Origin: Phytoseiulus persimilis
Lineage: Eukaryota; Arthropoda; Arachnida; Mesostigmata; Phytoseiidae
DNA: 64,000 bases
Assembly (NCBI GenBank): GCA_037576195.1
Contig: CM075103.1
Location: forward strand, 29,348,723 to 29,412,722
Direction: 5' to 3'
The notes under the pieces are model-generated. The model did no database searches and was not told where the DNA came from. It saw only the letters and a list, made by a program, of their open reading frames with translations. A program made the translations under genes and the position numbers. Positions 20,188-30,763 of the stretch are shown here, piece after piece. Positions within the stretch are counted from its first letter, which is position 1; the number at the start of each line of letters is the position of its first letter.

Positions 20188-23100
20188 TATTTCTGTGTCA
20201 AGAAGTCCTCGGCAATCTGAGATTCTGACGGGGAAGAACGGCGATGATCTCACAGAGCTCACAGCCTCGGAGAGAGTCATACGAACTATTTCAAAGCAAA
20301 GAGAAAACTATTGATGCGGCTCCGATGTGCTGTCATGCCTGTGAGAATCGTCGTTTTCCGGCAAAATTTTGAATGTTTACACTTCTCCGTCAGTCGCGCA
20401 CAAATCGAATTGCTGCGTAAGTGCACCGCAGATTGCAGCGATTAGTTCCTTCGCAATATTCTGCATGTTGAGAGAATCAGAATAGCCCGTCCGTGAGAAT
20501 TCGAAGATGTGAAACTGAATATGTGGATATCGATTCTTGAAAGAGTGAATATGTGTCGAGATTGCCGAGAGTCCGTAATTGCAATCTCTGGAGCGATTCG
20601 TCCCGGGGCGAGGAACACTGGTGTACACCCATCATCGATCGACGGTTTTCCGATCGATGACTCCCCTCGAACGTGCACGCGGCGGAAACCGAGCGGAACC
20701 GAACAGATGCTCAGAAGAAATCTATTTCAGTGAAGAGATTCCTCGATTCCCAGCAGACACAAACCCGCACCACACAAAATCCAGTTACGATTCCGATAAT
20801 TCGTGCCCAGCTAGAATGGCGCCTCAGCACTGGTTGAGAGATGGTTCAACTGTTGCGTCAGGAACCAGACCCTCCTGCGTCGGTTCCCTTAGAACAAGAG
20901 CGTTCTCATCCAACATTCATGTCGTTTTCTCATCGTTGGGTTGAATGGGGAGAGAACCCCCCAGTAATCCCAACAATCGCATCCGCGCGTTTTGGCGCTC
21001 GGGAACCGGTTCCTGAACTCAGAAGTAGCGGATTAACTGACATCGAGAAAACACTACTTATCCACTTCTCGAGAGCGCGTCTAGTCCCGATACGCCCGGT
21101 GCTCTCATAAAGCAAGCTGCTCGGTCCCCCCGATTCTATTGCGGTGGGAAAAACCCGAGAACCGGGTTCGAGGTCGGAGTTGGTAGCCCTTCGAGCAATT
21201 TTTTTTCACGGGACATGTGGGAAAGATGCGTTCACGCACACCCTCTTGGGTGTGCTCGAACGTCCCTCTTGGCACTGTTACTCCTGTCGGGACCCACGCG
21301 GACAGGTCGACTCGGAGATTCCGTTCCAGGAGATACCCTGGCGCCGGCTGTGCGCACACTCGGTCAAAGCGAAGTGCGACAAGTTGGGCATTCGAAACGG
21401 AATCCGGAGACAAGCTCCCAGGACCTTTGAGGTCAGCGCGAGCCCGCGTATTGCGGAAACTCATTCTTCCCCCGTAAATTATGGGCACCGGAATCACATG
21501 CTGGCGCCCCACGGAGCGCCCCCGGCGTCATCGGCATTGTGGACCTGCGCTGCGGAATGTTAATACTGCTCAATATAATTTCCCAGGCGGCACGCCCTAC
21601 AAATAATTAGGCTTCTGCCTTCCGAGAACGAAGTCGTTCAGCCGGCACGTTAGCCAGTTGGCGCACATTTCGAATGAGTAATTTCTTTCATATTGCTCGC
21701 CGAGGAAGCCGTGGAATTCGCTCGACAGAAGAAAATCGATTTCTGACTCCTGATCGACGGCCGTGTTCGAGAGAAGACCTGACTTCCCGCCATTGATGCG
21801 CGTTTAGCGCAATTTCATTTGTCGATTGCGTTCGCCGACGTGTACTTGTCAGAGTATATTGCAGAAAATGAGATTACCACAGGATCGAATCTCAGTCGCG
21901 GGTCTTTTGAGCTGCACCAAGGAAATTATTTCCAGCCACTCTGTCTGGGGAGACGTGCGCCAGCCCTCTACCTGGGCCTCCTCAGTTTACCTATCGGCGG
22001 TTTCCAATGGGGACGGAACACGATCAACAACAAGAACAAAGACGAATGATGAACAATCTGCTGAGATCAAAGACTGACGGCTCGCCTCGGGAGCTGGCTC
22101 CCACCGAGAATGCTCGGCTCCAATGGCAACCACCGAGAGGCTGGGAATCGATTTCCATGGCCAAACGTGGGAGAATGATCTTCGAAGATTTTTCTCCTTC
22201 GTATCGAGGAGGGAGACCCGGCGACGAAGGTCCTGCGATGCTCATAAAGTAGCCCTGAGAGAACACACCAGCGCCGGCTTCACGTTAATATATGAACGTA
22301 GCGTGGAGCGTGTCTCAACTTTCGCCGATCGCCCTGCGGGTCTCACGGCGGTTGTCGACGGGAGAACAGTTGCTGCTCTGTTGTGATCCGCGACTCAGGA
22401 GGCTCGGAGCAACTACGGAACACGGAGCGCGGAAGATGAACCATCGGCCATCCCCTAAGAGCACTCGAAGATCCGCAGCTTCGCGCCGTGCAGTTTCCCT
22501 TCCAAGTGTAAAGCGAAAAATCAACATACGACCGTCGCAAGCCGCTGGGGACGGAATGATGAGCTGAGCGGAAACGTTCATGTAAAAAACAGATGATGCA
22601 TGAAAGTGCACACACGAGTGTTTCTCATTCAAAATGCATGAAAAGAGCATTGGGGCTCAAAGGTGTAAGAATCGTTGATTCGAGGCCGTGAAACTCTGAA
22701 CCGCGGTACACCAAGGTCGAGTGGGTGCCTCGTGTGTCGAACTGCGATGGAGAACCAAATGAAACAGATCAGAGGTTCGAGATATGTGGAACCATCTCGA
22801 ATCTCTGTCGATGATCTCGACTTCTGCATCTGGAAGGAGTTTGTTCGTAAGAATTTTCGATGCACGAAGCCGATGTGCCTCCTGGATCGAAGCTGCATCG
22901 AGGTCGTTCGTTTGGCTGGGAAGCGACTCAAAGCGTCGGAGGCATCTCGCTCCCGAACGGTCAGGTCGGGTGTAGAGTTTTGCTGCGCGGGGAATTCCCT
23001 ACCATGGTGATGATATCGCGGACTGGGCAAGTTCCTCGAATCGCTCTGGGAGCTTCAGCGCTCATGGAGCCTTCAGGAGGAAGGGTTCCGCTCGAAGAAG

Positions 23101-23403
23101 CTGACCGGGGTCGAGAGCGCCGAACGGAATCCGTCCCGGAAGACCAACCTAATCAAAAATCAGACAACAAGCACTCGAGTGCATCAGGCATCTTTCTGAT
23201 AGGTTTCGAATCTTCTCTCGGATGGATTTTGAATTGAGAGTGAGCTCGGTTACACTGCCCCGCTTCCGCTGTTCGGATATCAAGAAGAGGGAAATGTTAG
23301 AAGGGTACCTTCGTATATCAACAACAGGAAAAGATAGAGGAAACCATCAGAATTCGAGACGCTCTTCGTTTCCTGCTGACAGAGGGAACTGCGCCAGAAA
23401 GCG
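20188..23403. other. Intergenic, unassigned
   Basis: Several 110-139-codon frames overlap on both strands without motifs. A two-part hairpin lies at 21229-21262 (CGTTC and GCACACCC paired with their complements around TCTT). No gene is assigned. Confidence 0.35.
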
Positions 23404-23562
23404 ATGAGGGTGCCCATTGAAAACATCCTGAACAGCACCCTGGGGGCGGTAAATCAGGCGCTACCACGATTCAGGGAGAAATTGGTGGAGTTCCAACTTT
23501 CGAGACGGGTGAAAAGCGCCAATGACTCACGTATGGCTTCTCTGGACGCCGACAGGAACTAA
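23404..23562 (+). CDS. Small ORF, 52 residues (weak)
   Basis: The ATG at 23404 opens a short frame with a helical, amphipathic look (ENILNSTLGAVNQALPRFRE, then KLVEFQLSRR). It could be a small exon, but no acceptor, donor or family is evident. Confidence 0.2.
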   Translation: MRVPIENILNSTLGAVNQALPRFREKLVEFQLSRRVKSANDSRMASLDADRN

Positions 23563-24168
23563 ACGATTCCCGTTCGCCGCTCCTTCCAGCTCGTAGGATA
23601 ACACAGACTCGGCTCCTCAAAACTGGAATTTCGTTCCAGGCCGCGGAAGAGAACTCCGACCCGTTTCCGGCGTTTCATTCGTCTGAATCGGAAGAACTCC
23701 CTGATGCTGAGCAGAAAGCCGAGGGCCCGATCAAGAGAAGGTGGTGTTGTCTTGACACTGCCCAACGGATGTCGATTCGAGCATGGAGCCCGATATGAAA
23801 TGAGCGTCTAAAGGCTGCCTGGTGTCCGCGAGACCCGCGGCATCCTAGGTCGAGTCGTGGAGAAACATTTGCACTGACGATTCTCTCTCGAAGCTGCGTC
23901 GATCAGTCGACGATCAGGCGTCTTCGTTAGGAACAAGGACGGCTACGTACAGGATGTTCGAGATGATTCTCTAAATGGAACCACTCGGTCCACGCCGGAA
24001 AGTGTGCGATTCGATTTGCCGAGAGCTTCATTCGAAGCTGTTGAGAAGTCGATCGAAAACCTCTCATCTCGAGAGTGCTTGAAATCGGGAAGCCAGTATC
24101 AGCCTTTTGTCACGCGTCACTTCATCGAAAACTAACGCCTCCTCCTCCTCCTTTCTCTCCACTCGCAG

Positions 24169-24423
24169 CGCCGTCCCCATGAACCACTGACGCTCAAAAC
24201 TCGACCTCGGGAACGAATCAAAGTCGAAATAGACTTTTTGGGAACAGCTGAAGTGCCGTTCAATCACGCCAAATTCTCCCCGGATGAACTCGCTCCCCAC
24301 GTTTTCCGGAAATTGCTCGGCCTCCGACTGAAGGATATTTATGTGGGAGGTTCAATGTTCCGCGAGGTGGTACTGGAATGCACAGCGCAACGTAGAGCAC
24401 CAAATTGGCTCGATCAGAGATAA
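24169..24423 (+). CDS. Candidate terminal exon, unknown protein
   Basis: A long pyrimidine tract (CTCCTCCTCCTTTCTCTCC) and ACTCGCAG form a strong 3' splice site ending at 24168. The following frame is open for 84 codons to TAA, with a balanced protein-like composition (RIKVEIDFLGTAEVPF, then VFRKLLGLRLKDIYVGG). The antisense frame 24300-24064 is also open, and its Glu run is the complement of the pyrimidine tract, so the plus strand is preferred. No family was recognised. Confidence 0.3.
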   Translation, partial: RRPHEPLTLKTRPRERIKVEIDFLGTAEVPFNHAKFSPDELAPHVFRKLLGLRLKDIYVGGSMFREVVLECTAQRRAPNWLDQR

Positions 24424-24933
24424 TGTCTGGCTTTTCCGGCGCTTCCGCCGCCTGTCTTTCGGGGAATTCAGTCGGTATACAAGAGCTACGAACGATGAAG
24501 CCGCTTTGCGACCTCTGAGAGTCATTGAAAGCGTCGAAGCGGGGACGTAGACGACAGGAGAGACGCGGGCGGTCGACGCTGCTTCTCCCGCATCGCGTAA
24601 GTACTCAAATAGACACGAGCCGTTCTAATCCCTTCGATTCGAGCCCCTGATGTCAACAAGCAGCCGTCAGTGACCTTTTGTTCGCGCGGAGAGTATCTCT
24701 CACGAGAGCGGTGACCCATCAACGACGTTTCCCACTCACTTTTGTACAAACACGGCAAGTGAACCGATGAAAACGTAAACAAAGGATGTAACAGGCGATG
24801 CTGTTTGCTCGATTGACCTTCGACACTCGACGTAAGGAAACGGCGACGGTGCCGGGAACCGACTTTGTCCGGATAAAAGAATCAACAACGAACCGACTGC
24901 GAGTCAGACAACGACAATCGCGACCGCGGTGAT

Positions 24934-24956
24934 GGGGGGGGGGGGGGGGGGGGGGG
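24934..24956 (+). repeat. Poly-G tract, 23 bp
   Basis: An uninterrupted run of 23 G lies on the plus strand. It may fold as G-quadruplexes, and its length is liable to sequencing error. Confidence 0.9.
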
Positions 24957-25714
24957 AACCACAATACCGCGATGGAACATTCATTTGTTTGCCAAACGAG
25001 AGCGGGGGAGGCTGGGCTCCGCGACCGAAGCGAAGCCTGGCGTTTCGGAGCTTCATACTGCATGGATGTCGGTCAGTTCTCTGAACACTCGGGAGGATAT
25101 CATTTCACCGGAAACCTGACGTCGTTCGGGCTGTCGATATTCCTAGATTCCTGTCCTAAGAACTCCAGGCGGGCAGCTTCGAAAAGCTGCAGCTCGACGC
25201 GGGACTTTGGATTTCCACCCTCATCGTAACGCCTGAAATTGAATTGTTCGAGTGTAAGTGCTGTCAAAACTCCCCATCTACCCAAAGACCGTCTAACGGT
25301 TTCGGAACGACTTCACTACGGATCGAACAAATCACTGATAAGCGTCATGCGTACGTTCCTCGAGATCTGAGTCAGAACCTCTCCAGGCTCGTTGAAAGGG
25401 AGACGGTACAGGAACCAGTTCACAGAAACTACCCAATCAGGGAATTTAGTGTGTGACGTTTTGTGCTTCTGACTTAATGGAGAACGGGATGTCCTCGAAG
25501 TCGAAGGCAAGTGAGGAAGGAGCATTCGAGGCTCAAGGTACGTAGGCTGACTAAAGCCCCAGAGTTGTCAGTGCCCTCAGGCTTGGTCACTTGAGTCGAT
25601 TGTAGGGGAACTCGGGAGCGAAATAGGCCTTAAAGATGAACGATGGCGAGGTAGACTCGTTTTCCATGACCTTCTTCAGGAATTCTGATTGAGGATGTCC
25701 TCCTTCCTCAATTC

Positions 25715-25742
25715 AGGATATCAGGAGGACCCCTGATATCCT
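25715..25742. repeat. Perfect 11-bp hairpin with 6-nt loop
   Basis: AGGATATCAGG and CCTGATATCCT pair exactly around AGGACC. Confidence 0.8.
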
Positions 25743-28655
25743 TCCCGAACGGCTAACGTTGGAAATATTCGGACGGCAGCATGAGACGCGTTTCGGATAA
25801 ATCGTTGGTGTCAACTCCCAGTCTCGAACTGAAGGCGGAACGAACTATCTATGACATCTGGCAACCCCCTCCCCGCGTTTCGCCGTTTGAATGAGAGATA
25901 CTCGACGAAGCGACTCCACATAACTCGCAAAAGCAACGACCTCGAGTCCAAAAGTGATCCGCTGCCTCTGGCTGTGTCGCCTGGTGATGTAGGGCGCCAC
26001 GGAACCAATCACCCTCGGACACATCCCAATCCCCAGGGCACTCCAAGGACCCGATCCCCAAGCTAGCGATAGAAAATGTTCTCAAGGTACTCCTCAAAGA
26101 ACTCCGGCTTCGAGAGTAACGCTCATCAGCCAATAGTATTCGAGAATCCAAGGGGGTTCGGGCGTTCCGCCCGAGTCACCCAAGCCTTTTCAATCCAGTC
26201 CGACAGTACCCCGGAAAGAACGAGAACAATCGAAGCAGTTTTTGGGTCCAAGTGCGGTATGTATCGATCGGGAGCGTGATGTCAGGAATTCACCCATGTA
26301 ACCAAGTACGCTTTTGGCCACGAAACTGAAAGAGGGTTGGACTCTCGAGAAGAGCAAAATATTGTGGACTGGACTTCGATCTCCCCTCCAGACGAGTCAT
26401 GAATCAACTCCTCACCGGACTCAAACATCGTATTTGAGGGCAAAAGTAGCGACACAAATTGGGAGGAGAAAGTAACGATCGGGGCGGCGGATCTCTGGTT
26501 GCCGTGAACCACCTGAATCAATGATCCGATTGAAATATGTAGACGGTGATGGGTTCGTAATGAGTAGAGCGTTGACCCGGCTGACGATCTAGGATCGCAA
26601 GCGGAGAGCGAAAGGCTCTCGACTCCTTTTCCCAAGGGTCCTGATCTTGGTAGAAGTCATCAGTGTGGTCAATGTTTCCCAGGCTGACGACCCCCTAAGG
26701 AATCAACTGAGTTAGTTGGAACAGAGCAACGGACGCGTCGATCTTGAAGCACTCATCAAGATCGTCTATTATTCTGTCTAGCAATGAAATGTTCCCTGAG
26801 ACTCGACAGCATCCGGAAACTTGCTCGCCCCGCGTTCCTTCTCCTCTGTCTCACTGTTGACACGTTTTCCAAACTCTGAATGCCAGTGCATGCTGAAATA
26901 AGTTCTCTTCTGCTCCGAACGTCATCAGTTTCCCCTCATGCAGGACTGCCCGAGGAGTCATGGATACACAGATATGATCCGTACCTTACCCACAGTCATC
27001 CGTCGTCGTTCCATCCTCTTGTGCGTTGCATTGGGAGTTTGATATCGAGTTCTTTCCAGCCGTATTCGAACGACCGACAGGGATCGAGCAGAAAAAAAGA
27101 AGCGAGAGGCACATGAATGACGGTGCGGCCAACCCAGGCAAACATGATGAATGGAAGCATCGATATCTCCATTGGAGAAGGGAAGAACCCTGGGGATTTT
27201 GTTTCAGTCGTCACATGTCGGAATAATGTTGAGAATCACGATCGAAGCACCTCCACGGTTTTTCACGCTCGTCTCCGTCCCACAGAACCGTGTTAAGCCA
27301 GCCGACTGGTTGCGTCGGCTGATCATCATGAGTGTCTGGCCGGATTTGGATTGGTCTGGAACACCCTGCGTGAATACTGAACTGGTGTGTGCGTCCAGCG
27401 AGCAACGGTGTCCGAAGACCCGAGAGCCGCCTGCATCATTTTTCGCCTGCTGTAAAGGTCCACGGGGGGGATTGGCTTCAGAAGCTGCCGGCGAAACCCA
27501 ACCGGGCTTGGCAACATCGAGGAGCCCCACTAGGTTGACGTAGGACGCTGAACACTTACACGCATAGTGTCGACAACAATGCTCTTGGCAAAGAGATCAT
27601 TCGGCTCACGAAAACATGTGATCTTTGGAATGGCATGAAGTTCAAAAAAGCCCCGGATTCTTTCTCTGCTCATACGTTTCGTCGGAGTAGACCGAGGTTC
27701 GAGTCGTCATGCACACGGAAGATGAGGCTCCAAGGGGCTTAAGCCTCACGGATTCCCGCAAAGTCCACTCTTGAATGGCATGCAGGTGTCGTAGCAGCAT
27801 CATCTTGTTCTCATTCTGGGGCCTGGAGAACGTCCGTCTGAGACCGTACCGGTGGAGCGAAAATCCTGTGTTTCAGCAACCGTCCGGTATCATACTCGCC
27901 ACTAGGCCTTGTAGGAAACTGCGGTTTCCGGAAAATGCAGCTTCCGGTCAACTACAACTGAAAACCGCGATTCCGCAGTTGACCGCACATGACAGCAAAT
28001 AATTCTACTCGTATTTTGTGCGTGAACTAAACTGGTGCCTTGATTCAATTTAACTCTGTGATTTCGCTTTGTTTGCAAAACCTGTTCGCCATCTTCGTAA
28101 GAAGGATGATACACGCCACAGCTCCGTTAGGACTCCAGTACAAGGTGACGCTGCACAAATGCTTGGAAGCAGTTCTTTTTCCTTCCGTCAAACATAATGT
28201 CAACCGTTGAAAGCTTGCTGTTTGATAGAGTGCACGGATGAGAATTCGCCAATATGACAAGGTACAAAACTCTGGGCAGGGAAAGCTCCGAGGAGATCGA
28301 GCAACGAAGATGTACCCGACATCGAGCTTCAAGCATGAATGAGGATGACGCTTTCCGGCATTAAAACCGAAATCGATTCGAGCCAGTTCTCCGGCATCTT
28401 GCGGCTCACTCAGTGGCTTTGCTCGAGACTTTGCTAACTCAAATTTTCCGGAAAGTTCAATCCACCCAAAGTTCTGATGGCAGGCACTGATTCCGGTAGG
28501 CGGCCCTGCTCAGCGAATGAACCTCAGAAATTCTAGGCGAGCTCGTTTATCCGCAGACTCAGGTGTGACAGAAAGAGACGGGAACTTGCACCCTTCATGG
28601 AGACATATGGGAGCCCGGCCTCGTTAGTATCTATGATTATCCTCCGCGGGAAATC

Positions 28656-28767
28656 CATTGACCGTTCGCTGTCGCCCGCGAAAGTCGAACCGCAGTTCAA
28701 ACCCGCAGATGATTGCGGCTCTCTGCAGTTAATTTACTGCGAGGATTTGCTGTTTTCGCGGTCAATG
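28656..28767. repeat. Weak fold-back with repeated AACCGCAGTT motif
   Basis: CATTGACCG (28656) and CGGTCAATG (28759) are inverted, with GAACCGCAGTT-like motifs inside and just outside. A related block occurs near 27920-27985. Arms are only 9 bp, so this may be chance. Confidence 0.35.
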
Positions 28768-29069
28768 AACCGCAGTTGAAAACCGCTGCACGGCTTACTC
28801 GCAGCCAGCGGTAGATTCACGATTCTGCCGGTCAGGGCTGAGTCAAATCTGCCGCCCGAGCTCGATACTTATTGCTCTTTAAGGAGATAACGAGAACCCG
28901 GAGCACTTATTCAGAACGTTGGTTAAATTCGACTCGATGTCATTGAGGGCTGATGGTGAATAAATGGACAGAGCAAATTTCTAGACCGGGTTCGAAAAAG
29001 TTTCGAAACCTGATGGCTTCGAGTTCTCGGTTGAGGACGAGAACTTGCTGGTAGAATTCGTTGACTCAT

Positions 29070-29110
29070 TCGAGGTTTTGATATAATCGAGGTTTCGATA
29101 CAGTCGAGGT
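29070..29110 (+). repeat. 17-bp tandem repeat next to mariner insertion
   Basis: TCGAGGTTTTGATATAA (29070) and TCGAGGTTTCGATACAG (29087) are followed by TCGAGGT (29104). TCGAGGT recurs just after the element at 30767, so the transposon appears to sit within this repeat. Confidence 0.6.
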
Positions 29111-29156
29111 CAATGAATTCGAAGCTCACACTGAGGTTGAGCTTCAGGTCGATATA

Positions 29157-29715
29157 CAGGGTAGTCAACGTAAGTCGGGAATTTTCGAACCCTTCCTTCT
29201 TTTGGTCATAACTCGGTCAAAAGTGGACCGAATCCGACAATTTTTTTTTGATCGATAGTTGGAAGAATGGCGCATCTTTTCCAGCTTGATTCGATTGAAA
29301 TCTCTTCTTTTCGGGAAGCCGCGGAAAATGCCAATTTTTTTTTCAAACTTTCTCAAAAACTGCCCGTGAAATGTCCTAAGTGAACCGATCCAGTTCGTCA
29401 TCATTTTTTTAATGCAGCAAAGGATGCCCCTCATTCGCTGAAGAAACGGCGAGGATCGGTCGGAAGCACGAGAAAAGGCGACCGATCGCATCAGCATCAC
29501 AAAAACCACTCATCTTTTGACAAAATCTCGTCCTCGATGCGATTCCCCCCGTATCTCCTTAGGGAAGCCGAATTCGAAAAAACTTCCGATGGCAAAATTT
29601 TCTTAGAATGGTCCAAACTATCCGACATTGGCCGATCCGACAGCTTCTTTTTTTGCCAAAAAATCGAGTTTCCCCAGTTCTTCGTCCTGGAAGCCTGAAA
29701 CAGCCCGAAACTGCT
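29157..29715 (+). repeat. Left long inverted repeat of mariner-like element
   Basis: It begins CAGGGTAGTCAACGTAAGTC and pairs with 30216-30763 throughout, ending at ...CCGAAACTGCT. It contains a subterminal block around 29537-29605 that also occurs inside the 35.6-kb element. Confidence 0.9.
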
Positions 29716-29866
29716 CGAGTATCAGTCGTGCGCGCGCTACGCAGCAGGGACATGCTTTCGACGAATGGTGCTCTCGTAACTTGAGCACCGGAGCTCGTCT
29801 GCTACGGTTGAAACATCAACCATTTTGAGAAGAGCACGTGCTCCACGAAACACGTTGAGAAGTCTT

Positions 29867-30134
29867 ACCAAGTGTCTCTTGCCTGGTCCCCTCATTTTGG
29901 AATCGAAACATGTGGCCTCCCAACAGCCCTGATCTGAATCCACTTGATTATTACGTTTGGGGCGAAGTGGAACGAGAGTCCAATAAACGACGGCACGAAA
30001 ACAGAGAGTCTCTGACTGAAGCAATAAAGGACGCCTTCGCCAACCTCCCGAGAAAGGAGTATCAGTTGGCCTGCGGTCGCTTCCGGTCAAGATTGGAGAA
30101 AATGATCGAAGCTGAAGGTAGCTGGTTCGAATAA
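29867..30134 (+). pseudogene. Transposase C-terminal fragment, mariner type
   Basis: About 88 codons are left. The motif MWPPNSPDLNPLDYYVWGEV is the signature around the third catalytic residue. The acid after SPDLNPL is Asp, which suits a mariner-like DDD triad rather than the Tc1 DDE. The C-terminus (RFRSRLEKMIEAEGSWFE then TAA) matches the usual end of this family, about 80 bp before the right inverted repeat. The N-terminal DNA-binding domain and the first two catalytic Asp are gone. The open frame begins only at 29910 if an ATG is required. Confidence 0.85.
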
Positions 30135-30215
30135 AAAAAATCCTTGCGCTTCTCGAACGACGAAGTTACTGTCTTCCTCTTAGAATGGATGAAGTTCTGA
30201 CCAACTCAACTTGCC

Positions 30216-30763
30216 AGCAGTTTCGGGCTGTTTCAGGCTTCCAGGACGAAGAATTGGGGAAACTCGATTTCTTGGCAAAAAAAAAGCTGTCGGATCGGCC
30301 CGGAAAGGTCATTGTAAGAAAATTTTGCCATCGGAAGTTTTTTCGAATTCAGCTTCCCTAAGGAGATACGGGGGGAATTGCATCGAGGACGAGATTTTGT
30401 CAAAAGATGAGTGGTTTTTGTGATGCTGATGCGATCGGTCGCCTTTTCTCGTGCTTCCGACCGATCCTCGCCATTTCTTCAGCGAATTAAAAAAAAATGA
30501 TGACGAACTGGATCGGTTCACTTAGGACATTCCACGGGCAGTTTTTTTGAGAAAGTTTGAAAAAAAAAATTGGCATTTTCCGCGGCTTTCCAGGAAGAAG
30601 AGGTTGAAACCTCTTCCCGATTCAATCGAATCAAACTGGAAAAGATGCGCCATCCTTCCAGCTATCGGACAAAAAAAAATTGTCGGGATCGGTCTACTTT
30701 TGACTGAGTTATGACCAAAAGAAGGAAGGGTTCGAAAATTCCCGACTTACGTTGACCACCCTG
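30216..30763 (-). repeat. Right long inverted repeat of mariner-like element
   Basis: Reverse complement of 29157-29715, ending ...GTTGACCACCCTG before TA. Differences from the left arm include a CTTCTTCC-like insertion near 30595-30625. Confidence 0.9.

Larger units (their letters stand above)
24424..29156. other. Intergenic, unassigned
   Basis: It contains the G23 tract, a perfect 11-bp hairpin, minus-strand frames at 25525-25316 and 25285-25100 in the same frame but separated by stops, and a diffuse repeat around 27.9-28.8 kb built on ACCGCAGTTGAAAACCGC-like strings. No gene is assigned. Confidence 0.35.
29157..30763 (+). mobile_element. Mariner-like element, internally deleted, long terminal inverted repeats
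   Basis: The ends start CAGGGT and end with its complement, and each is flanked by a TA dinucleotide (29155-29156 and 30764-30765), the target duplication of the Tc1/mariner superfamily. The inverted repeats are unusually long, about 559 bp left (29157-29715) and 548 bp right (30216-30763), with scattered mismatches and indels. The ~500-bp centre retains only the C-terminal part of the transposase, in plus orientation. Most relatives have inverted repeats of tens of bases to a few hundred. The element is non-autonomous; it could only move if an intact copy elsewhere supplied transposase. Confidence 0.9.

Noticed and set aside
26739..26764. 9-bp hairpin CGATCTTGA / TCAAGATCG
   Set aside because: A stem of this length is expected several times by chance in 64 kb.
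29628..29828. N-terminal transposase exon inside the mariner element
   Set aside because: The frame mostly translates the inverted repeat; a QQG string near its end is too short to assign and is followed by a stop.
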